From: JADLBR01 sp964651705
Lineage (GTDB): Bacteria; Verrucomicrobiota; Verrucomicrobiia; JADLBR01
Assembly: GCA_964651705.1 (NCBI GenBank)
Contig: CAZYWZ010000013.1
Span: 1 to 64,000 of the forward strand
Reading direction: 5' to 3'
DNA: 64,000 nt
The notes under the pieces are model-generated. The model had not been told where the DNA came from. It saw nothing but the letters and a program-made list of their open reading frames with translations, and did no database searches. How positions within the stretch are numbered: position 1 is the stretch's first letter; each line of letters starts with the position of its first letter. The translations under genes and the position numbers were made by a program. Shown in pieces: positions 25,017 through 34,359 of this stretch.

Positions 25017-26921
25017 ATGGCAGACATCGAATTCGAGTGCGGCCATTGTCAGCAACCCATGGTGGTTGACGCCGAGGGTGCTGGCCTCCAGATCCCTTGC
25101 CCCTCCTGCGGCAAGCAGGTCACGATCCCCCACCCCAAGCCCCCCGCCGCAAAACAGGCCACCGCCCCGCCCCCAGCGACGCTCCCCGTCCTCCCACCCG
25201 CAGAGAAAAAGCCCCACGCTCACAAAGAGAATAAGCCTCGGCCCACCCACCACCCCGCCTCCCCACCCAAGCAGACCCTCGCCGAAACAAAATCCAAACC
25301 CCAATCCCCAGAAGAGTCCCAAAAACACGCCGAACTCGACCAAGCCCGCCACCGCCTCGACGAACTCAACGCGGAGGTCTCGCGGCTCAAGACACAGCTC
25401 GCCAAAACCCAGAAGGACCTCGACGCCTCCCGGGACGACGCGCGCCGCATCGAGGATGAGGCCCGCCTCGCCAAGGAGAAGACCCTATCCGCCGAAGCCG
25501 CCTCGCTCGGAGACCGCGAGGCCCTACGCTCGAAGGTCGAGACGGAACTCGACGGACTGCGGACCGAGTCCAAGCGCCTGTCCGACGACCGCAACGCCCT
25601 CGCCGAGAAACTCAAGCTCGCCGAACGCTCCGTCGCCGACGCCGAGGAACGTTCCCGCGAGGCCAACGCAGCGGCAGACGCGGCGCGCCACTCTCTCGAA
25701 ACGATAGAGAGAACACTCGCGGATGCACGCGTCGCCACCGCCGCCAAGGATTCCCGCATCGCGGAACTCGAGGCGCGCCTGCAGCGCGAATCGACGGACG
25801 CCAGCGCAAAATCCCAGGCCCTCACGTTCGAACTGGAGCAGGCGCGCGACCGCCTCGCCACCGCCGAAAAGGACCTCGCCGACGCCCGCGAGGCCATCGC
25901 CACCCGCGAGGCGCGCATCGCCCAGATCGAGGCCGACGCCACGCGCGACGCCGCATCGGCCCATGAGCAGATCCAGGGCCTTAACGCTGAACTCGCTCAG
26001 TCCCGCGAGGCGCGCGCCGCAACAGAGGCAGAACTCGATAGCCAGCGCGCCGCCGCCGCCGCCAAGGAATCCCGCATCGCCGAGATCGAGGCCAAGACCG
26101 CAGAAGATTCTGCCTCCGCCGCCGATCAGATCCGCCTCCTCTCCTCCAGGCTGGACGAGGCCAACGCGACCATTGCGACCTCCCGGGCCGAACTCGCCAC
26201 CGCCCGCGACACCATCGGCACCCGCGAGGCGCGCATCGCCCAGATCGAGGCCGAGGGCAAGCGGTCCGCCGCCGCTAGCGCCGAGCGCATCTCCGCATTG
26301 GAATCCGATCTCGGCGCGGCCCGGGCCCGAATCACAGACCTCGAAAAACAACTCGCCGCACTCGATCGAACCCGCGCGGAACTCGATGCCGCCCGCGCCG
26401 CGCAGGCACGCGAGCTCGCCTCCCTAGAAAAATCCTCCGACGCCCAGAGATCCGAATTCGAGGCACTCCAGAAAGTCGCCGCAAACCTCAATGCCGACCT
26501 CAACCGCGCCAGAGAGGATGCCGCCAAGAGCCGTCAGGAGCGCGACCTCATGCGCTCCGAGCGCGAGACCGCCCGCACCGAGGCCAACCGCCTCCGCCGC
26601 GAGCTTCACGACGCGATCGACCGCGCCTCCCGGGCCGAGTCCCTCAGGGAGCGCTTCGAGGAGGATCTCATCGAGGTCCAGACCCAGCTGGAGGGGTTTG
26701 TCTCGGGAGACCAGAACCGTGAGAACCAGATCCTCAAGGGCATCATCGAGCGCCGAAACGCCGAGGCCCAGAAGGAACGAGAGGAACTCGTGCGCGGCCG
26801 GCGCAGGGTCCAGTCATTGCGCCGATGGATCGCCGTGCTCCTATGGATCGCAGGCGCCGCCCTCATCGCCGCCATCATCGAGGCGGTCCTCCTCTGGGAG
26901 AAGTTCGCGCCGCACCCCTAG
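25017..26921 (+). CDS. zinc-ribbon, long coiled-coil, C-terminally membrane-anchored protein
   Basis: 634 residues from ATG 25017 (a longer in-frame start at 24942 has no family support). A small zinc ribbon at the N-terminus has four cysteines: C8, C11, C28 and C31 (CGHC and CPSC). A proline/lysine linker (about 35-105) leads to a continuous coiled coil (about 110-600) rich in Glu, Ala and Arg. One transmembrane helix lies at about 608-628 (IAVLLWIAGAALIAAIIEAVLL), followed by 6 residues. The coil has four tandem 53-residue repeats. The topology suggests a cytoplasmic rod anchored at its C-terminus. No enzyme domain is visible and function is unknown. Confidence 0.75.
   Translation: MADIEFECGHCQQPMVVDAEGAGLQIPCPSCGKQVTIPHPKPPAAKQATAPPPATLPVLPPAEKKPHAHKENKPRPTHHPASPPKQTLAETKSKPQSPEESQKHAELDQARHRLDELNAEVSRLKTQLAKTQKDLDASRDDARRIEDEARLAKEKTLSAEAASLGDREALRSKVETELDGLRTESKRLSDDRNALAEKLKLAERSVADAEERSREANAAADAARHSLETIERTLADARVATAAKDSRIAELEARLQRESTDASAKSQALTFELEQARDRLATAEKDLADAREAIATREARIAQIEADATRDAASAHEQIQGLNAELAQSREARAATEAELDSQRAAAAAKESRIAEIEAKTAEDSASAADQIRLLSSRLDEANATIATSRAELATARDTIGTREARIAQIEAEGKRSAAASAERISALESDLGAARARITDLEKQLAALDRTRAELDAARAAQARELASLEKSSDAQRSEFEALQKVAANLNADLNRAREDAAKSRQERDLMRSERETARTEANRLRRELHDAIDRASRAESLRERFEEDLIEVQTQLEGFVSGDQNRENQILKGIIERRNAEAQKEREELVRGRRRVQSLRRWIAVLLWIAGAALIAAIIEAVLLWEKFAPHP
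25755..26390 (+). repeat. four in-frame 159-bp tandem repeats within the coiled-coil gene
   Basis: The codons for RIA(E/Q)(L/I)EA begin at 25755, 25914, 26073 and 26232, exactly 159 bases (53 residues) apart. The second and fourth units are the most alike at DNA level (GCGCGCATCGCCCAGATCGA in both), suggesting duplication of a two-unit block. Confidence 0.8.
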
Positions 26922-27203
26922 CCAGAAACTTCCGCGCCAAATGCGCGACGGTTTTCTCTGCAACAAATTGGTTGAAAGCTTCTTTCATGAATCCAGAGCC
27001 CCGGCCTCACCGAGACGCATCCTTGGACTGCGCACGTCCGACTGCCGCAATCCGAAGATTCGCGTCCCGCGCAGCACAGCCTCCGGAGTCTGAGTCAGAA
27101 TACCGCGTGAGGACACACCCTCAGAAGTTTCACCCTGAATCATCCGGCGCGCCCTCGCGACAGGTAGCCCCTCCTGCCAAGGAGCGGCCCGCCGCGCGTC
27201 TTG
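26922..27203. other. 282-nt gap without recognised gene
   Basis: The gap follows the stop codon with TAGCCAGAAACTTCC, the same boundary word seen at 49145. It has no hairpin array like the other gaps and no credible small gene. AT content rises around 26955-26995. Confidence 0.5.
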
Positions 27204-28289
27204 TCACGGCAGCCCGACGGCCGGTATCGGTCGCGGCACCCCGCCCGCCTCGCTGGACTCGTAAACCGCTTCCACCATCGCCATGGCCCGGACCCCATCC
27301 TCAAGCGAGGGCGCCAAGACCGCCTCGGAACCCTCGAGATGCCGCATCAGGTTGGCCATCGGCCCCGTGAAACCGTCCGGAAACCAGCGGCCTGCCAAAC
27401 GCACCGCCTGCCACCGCGGCGTCGCGCCTTCCCGTAACTCGCAGACCTCCAGGCGATCGTCTTCCCCCTCGGGATAATTCAGCAGCATCCCCAGCTGTAC
27501 CCAGACCGCCCCTCCCGAACCCTCCCACTTGATAAAACTCTCCTCGTGCCGTCGCCCGAATCGGTGCCCGTGGTTCGCCCCGATGGACACCCGCATCTCG
27601 GGGCCGTAGTCCAGATGGATCTGACAGCGCGTGTCGGCGAGATTCGGCGCCGCGGGATGGCGCGATACCCGGGCCATCACCGCCCGCGGCTCGCCCAGCG
27701 TGCAGCGCGCCAGATCCAGATATTGCACGCTGTGGTATAGCACGCCAACGCGGGGCGCACCCTCCAGAAACGACCACAGGTGCCACGGCATGAAGCCCGT
27801 CACACGCACCTCCATGTCGTGCACCGACCCAATCAACCCGCCCCCCATCACCCCCCGGGCCCCGAGCACGCACGGCGCGGTCCTCAGTTGCAGATTCACC
27901 CCGGCGACCAGACCGCGGCGCCGGCAGATTTCCGCGATCGCCATCGCCTCCCGCAGATCCCGCCCCAGCGGTTTCTGGATCAGCACCGCCGCCCCCGCCG
28001 GCAGGTGCTCCAGCACCGGCCCGATCGCCTCCGGTGGCACCGCCACGTCAAATACCGCATCCGCCGGTGCCACCAGCGCCAGACGGTCCAGCCCCCGATA
28101 CACCGTCTGGATCCCGAACTCCGCCGCCACCGCCTCCGCCCGCACCGGATCGACGTCGAACAGCCCCGCGACTGGAAAGCCCGCCTTCTCGTAGGCGGGC
28201 AGATGCGCGTCCCGCACGATGCCCCCCGCCCCGATCACCACGATCGGTCGCGGCTTGACCGGCATCGGCGCCCGCGGCTCGATCTGCAT
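27204..28289 (-). CDS. Gfo/Idh/MocA family oxidoreductase
   Basis: 361 residues from the ATG at 28289, which shares one base with the upstream stop (TGATG). An internal start at 28265 (MPVKPRP) would sit closer to the fold. Rossmann motif VIGAGGIVRDAHLPAYEKAG. IQKPLGRDL carries the conserved catalytic-site lysine of the EKP motif. GVLYHSVQYLDLA is the substrate-domain helix with the conserved His/Asp region. It is the last gene of a minus-strand run behind argD-argF and two membrane proteins. A sugar or cyclitol substrate is expected, but none can be named. Confidence 0.85.
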   Translation of the reverse strand: MQIEPRAPMPVKPRPIVVIGAGGIVRDAHLPAYEKAGFPVAGLFDVDPVRAEAVAAEFGIQTVYRGLDRLALVAPADAVFDVAVPPEAIGPVLEHLPAGAAVLIQKPLGRDLREAMAIAEICRRRGLVAGVNLQLRTAPCVLGARGVMGGGLIGSVHDMEVRVTGFMPWHLWSFLEGAPRVGVLYHSVQYLDLARCTLGEPRAVMARVSRHPAAPNLADTRCQIHLDYGPEMRVSIGANHGHRFGRRHEESFIKWEGSGGAVWVQLGMLLNYPEGEDDRLEVCELREGATPRWQAVRLAGRWFPDGFTGPMANLMRHLEGSEAVLAPSLEDGVRAMAMVEAVYESSEAGGVPRPIPAVGLP

Positions 28290-29797
28290 CAGGGCGCCCG
28301 CAGCGCGATGTGGACGATATGCTCGGTCACCCGACTCACGCCGAAGGTCCGCGTGATGCCCGCATCGTCCAGTGCCTGGCCCACGCCCTCCTGCAACTCC
28401 CGCCAGACAACCGCCGCCAAGATCTTTGGCATCGTGACCTTGCCCAGCCGCCCGAGCGGCTGCCCGTACTCGATGTCTTCGTCCGTCACCCGGATCGGCA
28501 CAAAGACCGTCGCTATCAGCGGCGTCCCCAGCATCGCCAACTCCTGATAGACAAAAACCCCGTCCTCCCGAACGTCCAGCCACAGCGAGGTGCGCTTCAC
28601 GTCCAGCGGCGCGGCCGGCGAACGGGGCACGAACTCCAGCCGCTTCTTCAGAAACTCGTTGAGGCTCCCGTCCTGGAGTTGCACCTCGCGGAATGCCGAC
28701 GGGTCGCCCTCGATCTGCGGGTATTTCTGCGCGAACGCCACGATCGGTTCGACCAGCCCCACATCGCCGTGGCTCGCCTTCTTGAGAGCCGTGAAGTCCT
28801 CCGGGATCTCATACAGCAGGAGCCACACCGAGCTATAGAAACCCAGCCCGCCGAGCCCGATGGCCAGATAGAAAAATGCCGAGGCCTTCAGGCGCAGCAA
28901 TCGGCCGAGCCCGTGCATCGTGGAGTAGAAGAAGAACATGATCGACATCACGATCACGATGACCGTGGCCGTGACCACGTTGGGCTTGATCGCGCTCTCC
29001 GGCACCTTGAGTTTGTAATCCTCCGCGAGCGCCAGGCTCTCCGGCGCGATCGCGGGCTGCTTGGGCGCCTCGGCCTGCGACTCGGCCGGCGCGCCCATCG
29101 CGGGCTCCGCCGCCGCGATCCTCGCCCGCCACTTCTCGATCTGGGCGCTGATGTCCCCCTGACGCTCCGGGGCCTCGGCGATCAGGGCCTCGCCCTCTTG
29201 GATCTTCTTCTCCACGTCCCCGGCGCTGTACTGCGTCGATTCGTCGATCGTCTCGGCGACGTAGGCATCCACCCGCTCCATCACTTTCGTCTTGCCCGAC
29301 GCCATCTCCTGAAGCTCCGCCCGCCGCGCGTCCCAGGCCTCCCGTCCCGGCTTCAGGGTATCGCCGACCCCGGGCATCGTCACGATGGCCCTGTCCATCT
29401 CATCGATCGCCGCGGTCACGTCGGCAAGCTGCAATCCTTCCGAGGTCGCGGGCGCCGCGGGCAGCTTCGCCTTGATCTTGCTCTTGTTGACGGTCTGCTT
29501 TTTCCCGGCGACATCGGTGATCATCACGACATTCGGGACGGGTTCCTCGATGGTCACGGCCTCGACCGCCTCATGCCTGCCGGGGCCCGTCTCGAGCACC
29601 ACCCACTGCCGGCCATCGCCCGGCGCGGCCGCCGGGGCCTCGCCCTCGGCCATCGGGGCGGCGGCATCCGCAGGCGCCGTCGTTTCCTGCCCGGACAGCG
29701 GGCCCGCAACCATCCCCGCCACCAAACAGGCGACCCATCGCGATCGACCCCGGGGGCTCACAAGCATTCCGAACAGATTCAATCCGAATGGGTTCAT
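28289..29797 (-). CDS. membrane protein with long periplasmic region (unknown family)
   Basis: A 502-residue protein. The N-terminal signal sequence (GRSRWVACLVAGMVAG; a start at 29767 would trim the N-terminus) is followed by an Ala/Pro-rich linker. A small domain has VVLETGPGRHEAVEAVTIEE and TVNKSKIKAKLP; a helical segment occupies about 120-230. Two transmembrane helices lie at about 275-295 and 308-332. The ~170-residue C-terminal domain has no family I recognise. The gene is coupled to the downstream oxidoreductase by a TGATG overlap and lies 25 nt after another membrane protein. GCTAAC sits 10 nt upstream of the ATG. Function unknown. Confidence 0.6.
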   Translation of the reverse strand: MNPFGLNLFGMLVSPRGRSRWVACLVAGMVAGPLSGQETTAPADAAAPMAEGEAPAAAPGDGRQWVVLETGPGRHEAVEAVTIEEPVPNVVMITDVAGKKQTVNKSKIKAKLPAAPATSEGLQLADVTAAIDEMDRAIVTMPGVGDTLKPGREAWDARRAELQEMASGKTKVMERVDAYVAETIDESTQYSAGDVEKKIQEGEALIAEAPERQGDISAQIEKWRARIAAAEPAMGAPAESQAEAPKQPAIAPESLALAEDYKLKVPESAIKPNVVTATVIVIVMSIMFFFYSTMHGLGRLLRLKASAFFYLAIGLGGLGFYSSVWLLLYEIPEDFTALKKASHGDVGLVEPIVAFAQKYPQIEGDPSAFREVQLQDGSLNEFLKKRLEFVPRSPAAPLDVKRTSLWLDVREDGVFVYQELAMLGTPLIATVFVPIRVTDEDIEYGQPLGRLGKVTMPKILAAVVWRELQEGVGQALDDAGITRTFGVSRVTEHIVHIALRAP

Positions 29798-29822
29798 GGG
29801 GAGAAATGTTAGCGGCTCGCCC

Positions 29823-30800
29823 CTAAACGGACAGTTCTTTTTTTCCCAGCCGCGGTGGCACCCGTGGCGATGGTGCCGGAACTAGCGGCGGCGGCGGCGG
29901 CGGCGCACCGGGCGCGAAAATGGTGACGCGGGGTGGTGCCGCTCCCGCCCACGCGTCAACGCCGTTCTCCCGGAGAAAGAATAGAGGGAACAGCCTCCAG
30001 AAGGCGTGCAGGGGCAAAAGCAACAGGGTCCCCAGATAGGGCAAGAAAGCCACGCCGCAGGACAGGCAGCCCACCGTCAGCGCCACCGAGGCCACCGCGA
30101 GCGCCAGGCACACCCGGAAACCCAGATACGCCAAGACCAAGTCCCCCCTCTCGGCCACCCACGCCAACCCCCGGCGGATCTCCCCCCACGTGCCGCGCGC
30201 GTCGCCCCCCAGCATCGCCGCACAGACGAAGTCCTCCACCAAAACGCCCAGCCCCGATAGCCCCACGGCCCCTATGGCACCGGCCGCGCAAAACGCGCCG
30301 AAAACCGTCGCGTCATCCGCGCCGAGCATGCCCCAGTTCAAGGCCCTCCCGCGAAACCACCAGAACCAGCCCGCCGCCAGCCCTCCCGCAAACAGCAAGG
30401 CAGCAGACCCCAGCGCCACCCACACCAGAAAAAGCCGCTTCACGTTGCCCCGCTGTCGCCCCCACGCCACGCCGATCCCCGCCTCGCCCCGCACGAGAAA
30501 ATCCAGGAAAACCATCAATCCGCAGGCGCGCATCCAAGCCAGCGCGACCGCGCCCAACACGAAAAGGCCCCCGCACGGCAAGAGCAACCATGACTTGGCC
30601 AGAATCGCATCCCGGAATCGCTCGATCCAATCGCCCGCAGCCAGCACCGCAAGCGGCAACTCGATCGCGACGGCACCCAGCGTCGAAACCCACGCGAAAA
30701 ACGCCCACCCAAACCATCGCCGGGCCGAACCTTCCCCAAACAGGAGGATCCCCGCCTGGTCCAGCGATTGCCCCAGCGCGCGCGTGAATGACCCTTCCAC
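29823..30800 (-). CDS. polytopic membrane protein of unknown function
   Basis: 325 residues from GTG at 30800, which overlaps the argF stop codon (TAGTG); a TTG at 30839 would overlap argF by 40 bases and is less likely. Six or so hydrophobic helices span the protein (for example FGWAFFAWVSTLGAVAIEL, LFLVWVALGSAALLFAGGL, LALAVASVALTVGCLSCGV). The tail is proline-rich (APPPPPPLVPAPSP) and ends basic. There are several tryptophans and few charged residues in the membrane part. No family recognised. The overlap suggests co-translation with argF, though a link to arginine metabolism is not evident. Confidence 0.6.
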   Translation of the reverse strand: MEGSFTRALGQSLDQAGILLFGEGSARRWFGWAFFAWVSTLGAVAIELPLAVLAAGDWIERFRDAILAKSWLLLPCGGLFVLGAVALAWMRACGLMVFLDFLVRGEAGIGVAWGRQRGNVKRLFLVWVALGSAALLFAGGLAAGWFWWFRGRALNWGMLGADDATVFGAFCAAGAIGAVGLSGLGVLVEDFVCAAMLGGDARGTWGEIRRGLAWVAERGDLVLAYLGFRVCLALAVASVALTVGCLSCGVAFLPYLGTLLLLPLHAFWRLFPLFFLRENGVDAWAGAAPPRVTIFAPGAPPPPPPLVPAPSPRVPPRLGKKELSV

Positions 30801-31720
30801 TAGCAGCCCGCCGCACTCTGCCAACCCCGCCACTCGCAAAGCTGCGCGATGAGCGCCTTCTGCACGTGGAGCCGATTCTCCGCCTGCGTGAAAATCGTCG
30901 GGGCGTGCGCCTCGATCATCTCATCGGTGATCTCCATCCCGCGGTAGGCCGGCAGGCAATGCATGACCAGCGCCCCGGGCGCCGCCAGGGAATAGGCCTC
31001 CCGATTGATCTGATAACCGCGCAGGTCGGAGAGCCGCTTCTCCGCCTCCTCTTCCTTGCCCATCGAAACCCACACGTCGCTATACAGGACGTCGGCCCCG
31101 CGCGCCGCCTCTTCAACCGAGTCAGTCACGCGGACCCCGCTCCCGGCCACCAGCGCCGGCTCGGGCTGGTAGCCCGCCGGCGCCGCGATCGTCAGCTCGA
31201 ACCGGAAGGCCCGCGCCGCCAGGATCCACGAGACGGGGACGTTGCACGCGCCGTCCCCGATGAACGCGACCCGGCGCGCCTCGATCGGGCCCAGCAACTC
31301 CTCGATCGTGAGGATGTCCGCCAGTATCTGGCACGGGTGCTCCGCGTCCGTCAGGGCGTTGATCGTCACGATCCCGCTATGGCGCGCAAACACCTCCAGG
31401 TCCGATTGGGCGAATGTCCGGATGATCGCCCCATGGAATATCCGCCCCAGCACCCGCGCGGTGTCCTCGATCGGCTCGCCGCGCCCCAGCTGCAGCTGGT
31501 CGCCCGACATGAACACCACGCCCGCCCCCAGCTCCCGGAGGCCCACCTCGAAAGAGACCCGCGTGCGCGTGGAGGCCTTGGCGAAGAGCATCGCCCAGTT
31601 CTCTCCCTCGAGCGGCCTCCCGTGCCCGGCGGCCCGCAGGCGCTTCAGCTCCCGCGCCCGGCGCAACACACCGCGAGTCTCCTCCACCGTCATGTCCGAA
31701 AAGGAAAGGTAGTGTCGCAT
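30800..31720 (-). CDS. argF: ornithine carbamoyltransferase
   Basis: 306 residues from ATG 31720, one base after the argD stop. It converts ornithine and carbamoyl phosphate to citrulline. STRTR (carbamoyl phosphate loop), HPCQ, and HCLPAYRG (the Cys-containing ornithine loop that separates OTCase from aspartate transcarbamylase) are present. The VWVSMGKEEEAEKR segment holds the SMG lid motif. Length and motif order are standard. It is coupled with argD upstream and a membrane gene downstream. Confidence 0.95.
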   Translation of the reverse strand: MRHYLSFSDMTVEETRGVLRRARELKRLRAAGHGRPLEGENWAMLFAKASTRTRVSFEVGLRELGAGVVFMSGDQLQLGRGEPIEDTARVLGRIFHGAIIRTFAQSDLEVFARHSGIVTINALTDAEHPCQILADILTIEELLGPIEARRVAFIGDGACNVPVSWILAARAFRFELTIAAPAGYQPEPALVAGSGVRVTDSVEEAARGADVLYSDVWVSMGKEEEAEKRLSDLRGYQINREAYSLAAPGALVMHCLPAYRGMEITDEMIEAHAPTIFTQAENRLHVQKALIAQLCEWRGWQSAAGC

Positions 31721-31721
31721 G

Positions 31722-32969
31722 TCATCCCTCCTTGGCCGCGCGACCGAGGACCGCGCCGAGGATCCCGATCGCCTCGTCCATCTCGCCATCGGAGACATCC
31801 AGCGGCGCCAAGAGGCGGATCACGTGCTTCCCGGACGGCACGGTCAGCAGACCCGCCGCCATCAGCGCCTCGATCCGCGGGGCCGCCTCGACGCGCAACT
31901 CGATGCCGATGATGCATCCCAGCCCCCGCACCTCGGCCACGACCGAGGGGTGCTGGCTCGCCAGCTCCCGCAGGGCCGCCGTCGCGCGCTCGCCCTGCCG
32001 CCGCGCGTTGTCCATCAGCCGATCCTTCTCCACCGCGTCAAGCACCGCCAGGGCCACCGCGCACGCGAGCGGCGAGCCGCCGAACGTGCAGCCGTGGCTA
32101 CCCGGCCCCAGCAACCCCGCGTGGCGCTCCGCGACCCACATCGCCCCGATCGGAAAACCCGCCCCCAGCCCTTTCGCCATCGCGATCGCATCGGGCAGAA
32201 ACGCCTCCCCGCCCGCCACCCCCTCCAGCAGCCGCTGATAGCTCTGGAAGCGGCCCGAACGGAACATCCCGCACTGCACCCCGTCCCACAGCAGCAGCAG
32301 CCCCCGGTCGTCACACAACCGCCGAAGCCCCAGCAGAAAATCTGCCGATGCCAAGTGGATGCCCCCCTCGCCCTGTATGCCCTCGACCAGTACCCCGACG
32401 GTCTCCGGGCCGATCGCCCGCTCGATCGCCCCGAGATCATTGAAAGGCACGTGCCGGAAACCCGGCGTCACCGGCCCGAACCCTTCGCGGAATCGCTCCT
32501 GTCCCGTCGCCGCGATCCCGGCCAGTGTCCGCCCATGAAAGGAATTCAGGCAGGTGAGGATCTCGAATCGCCCCGTCGCCGAGCCGAAACGCCGCGCCAG
32601 CTTGAACTGCGCCTCGTTCGCCTCCGCCCCGCTGTTGCAGAAGAAGACCTTGCCCGCGCCGACCAGCCCCACGAGCCGCTTCGCCAGGAGCCCCTGCGGC
32701 TCGCTGTAATACAGGTTGGAGATATGCATCAGGCGACCGGCCTGCTCCCGGATCGCCGCCACCACCGCCGGGTGCGCGTGCCCCAGGGCGTTGACCGCGA
32801 TCCCACCCCCGAAGTCCAGATAGCGCCGGCCCTCGGTATCCCAGACCGCCGCGCCCCGTCCTTCGACCAGCACCGGCCCCAGGCGCCGATAGGTGCCCAG
32901 GACATACGCCTCGTGCAAACCCACGATCCGCCGGGCCTTCTCCCCGGCCGCCAAATCACCAGTGCTCAT
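31722..32969 (-). CDS. argD: acetylornithine aminotransferase
   Basis: A 415-residue class III PLP aminotransferase. YLDFGGGIAVNALGHAHP opens the fold, FFCNSGAEANEAQFKLAR is the PLP phosphate-binding region, and NSFHGRTLAG is the conserved His-Gly-Arg-Thr loop. AMAKGLGAGFPIGA supplies the Schiff-base lysine. It transaminates N-acetylglutamate semialdehyde to acetylornithine in arginine biosynthesis, and possibly succinyldiaminopimelate as in other ArgD enzymes. It is the first gene of the arg run, with GGAGG seven bases before the ATG and a good promoter upstream. Confidence 0.93.
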   Translation of the reverse strand: MSTGDLAAGEKARRIVGLHEAYVLGTYRRLGPVLVEGRGAAVWDTEGRRYLDFGGGIAVNALGHAHPAVVAAIREQAGRLMHISNLYYSEPQGLLAKRLVGLVGAGKVFFCNSGAEANEAQFKLARRFGSATGRFEILTCLNSFHGRTLAGIAATGQERFREGFGPVTPGFRHVPFNDLGAIERAIGPETVGVLVEGIQGEGGIHLASADFLLGLRRLCDDRGLLLLWDGVQCGMFRSGRFQSYQRLLEGVAGGEAFLPDAIAMAKGLGAGFPIGAMWVAERHAGLLGPGSHGCTFGGSPLACAVALAVLDAVEKDRLMDNARRQGERATAALRELASQHPSVVAEVRGLGCIIGIELRVEAAPRIEALMAAGLLTVPSGKHVIRLLAPLDVSDGEMDEAIGILGAVLGRAAKEG

Positions 32970-33008
32970 GTCTCAGCCTCCACCCTACAACCAACGAAAA
33001 ACGGGAAG

Positions 33009-33036
33009 TTTATCCACGCCCACCGATCCCAGTCAA
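33009..33036 (-). promoter_or_regulatory. sigma-70 promoter of argD-argF
   Basis: On the minus strand: TTGACT (33036-33031), a 16-nt spacer and GATAAA (33014-33009), followed by ~39 nt to the argD start. It lies in the 115-nt divergent gap shared with the M16 peptidase gene. No ARG box was recognised. Confidence 0.55.
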
Positions 33037-33084
33037 CCCACCGTTTCTCTTTGCAATTTTGCCGAAGAACGGAAAAAAGGACGG

Positions 33085-34359
33085 ATGATCGATTGCCGCG
33101 TGACGCGCCTGCCATCGGGCCTGACCGTCACCTCCGTCACCCTCCCCTCCGCCGACAGCGTCACGGTCGGCATCTGGGCCGGCACCGGCGGGCGCTTCGA
33201 GGCGAGACCCGAGTGCGGCGCCGCCCATTTCCTGGAGCACCTCCTTTTCAAGGGGACGCCATCGCGCAATGCCCGGCAGATCTCGGAGGCGGTCGAGGGC
33301 ATCGGCGGATACCTCAACGCCTCCACCGGGGAGGAGACCACCTGCTATTACGCGCGGGCGCAGGGCAAGCACCTCCCCCTCCTGGTTGACGTCCTCGCGG
33401 ACATGTTCTTGGCCTCCTCCCTCCCGCCCCGCGAGGTCGAGCGCGAGCGAAACGTCATCCGCGAGGAGATCCTCATGCTGGTCGACCAGCCCGCGAGCCA
33501 TGTCGAGGATCTCCTCAATGCCACCTTATGGCCCGACGATCCCCTCGGTCGCCCCATCACGGGCACGGTCGAAAGCGTCCGCGGCATCTCCCGCACGCGC
33601 CTGCTGGACTTCCGCGCGAGGAATTACCGCGCTTCCAACACCGTCGTCGCCGCCGCCGGCAACGTCGGGCACGATCACCTCCTGCGCCTCGTCGCCAAGA
33701 CCCCGCGCCGATGGCGCCCCGGCCCCCCGCCACGCCATCGGCCCGCCCGCAAGGGCCAGCGGGGCCCGCGGGTCCAACTCCTCGCCAAAGACACCGAGCA
33801 GGCCCATCTCGCCATCGGCATCCGCGCCTTTTCCCGCCACGACCCCCGCCGCGCCGCACTCCGCCTCCTGAGCGTCCTCCTGGGTGAGAACATGAGCTCC
33901 CGCCTCTTCCAGGAACTCCGCGAAAGGCGCGGCCTCGCCTACGCCATCAGTTCCTCCGTTTCCCATCTCAGCGACGACGGCCTGCTCCACATCGCGGCCG
34001 GCCTCGAACCCTCCCGCGTGCCCGAGGCCCTCCGCCTCATCATCCGCGAGCTCTCCCGCCTGAAACGCCGCACCCCCACCCCGCGGGAGCTCCGCCGAGC
34101 AAAGGATTACGCCATCGGCACGATCCTCCTCGGGCTCGAGGGCTCCTCCGCCCACGCCGGGTGGATCGCCGAATCCCTCCTCGCCTTCGGGCGCGTCATC
34201 CAGCCCGACGAATTCGTCCGCCAGATCGAGGGCGTCAACGCCGCCGACATCCGCCGCCTCGCCAACGCCATCCTCGCCCCATCCCGTTTCAATCTCGCGC
34301 TCATCGCACCGGAGTTCTCCCGCGATGCCCTCGGCAACGCACTTTCACGCCTGGATTGA
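33085..34359 (+). CDS. M16 family zinc peptidase (processing-peptidase type)
   Basis: 424 residues from ATG 33085, preceded by AAAAAAGGACGG; upstream in-frame codons extend into argD and are rejected. The inverted zinc motif HFLEH (HXXEH) lies near residue 50, and EEILML supplies the distal Glu. ERRGLAYAISS contains the conserved Arg/Tyr pair of the second domain. The size fits single-chain bacterial M16B peptidases such as the PqqL/YmxG class. No signal peptide, so likely cytosolic. The 3' end overlaps pabB by 35 bases, a sign of translational coupling. Confidence 0.88.
   Translation: MIDCRVTRLPSGLTVTSVTLPSADSVTVGIWAGTGGRFEARPECGAAHFLEHLLFKGTPSRNARQISEAVEGIGGYLNASTGEETTCYYARAQGKHLPLLVDVLADMFLASSLPPREVERERNVIREEILMLVDQPASHVEDLLNATLWPDDPLGRPITGTVESVRGISRTRLLDFRARNYRASNTVVAAAGNVGHDHLLRLVAKTPRRWRPGPPPRHRPARKGQRGPRVQLLAKDTEQAHLAIGIRAFSRHDPRRAALRLLSVLLGENMSSRLFQELRERRGLAYAISSSVSHLSDDGLLHIAAGLEPSRVPEALRLIIRELSRLKRRTPTPRELRRAKDYAIGTILLGLEGSSAHAGWIAESLLAFGRVIQPDEFVRQIEGVNAADIRRLANAILAPSRFNLALIAPEFSRDALGNALSRLD

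Noticed and set aside
26922..27203. tRNA or small RNA in the gap after the coiled-coil gene
   Set aside because: No cloverleaf, no TPsiC-like GTTCGA stretch and no terminator could be recognised by eye.
32893..33084. Upstream extension of the M16 peptidase
   Set aside because: It would overlap argD and the argD promoter. ATG 33085 has an AAGGACGG ribosome-binding site.
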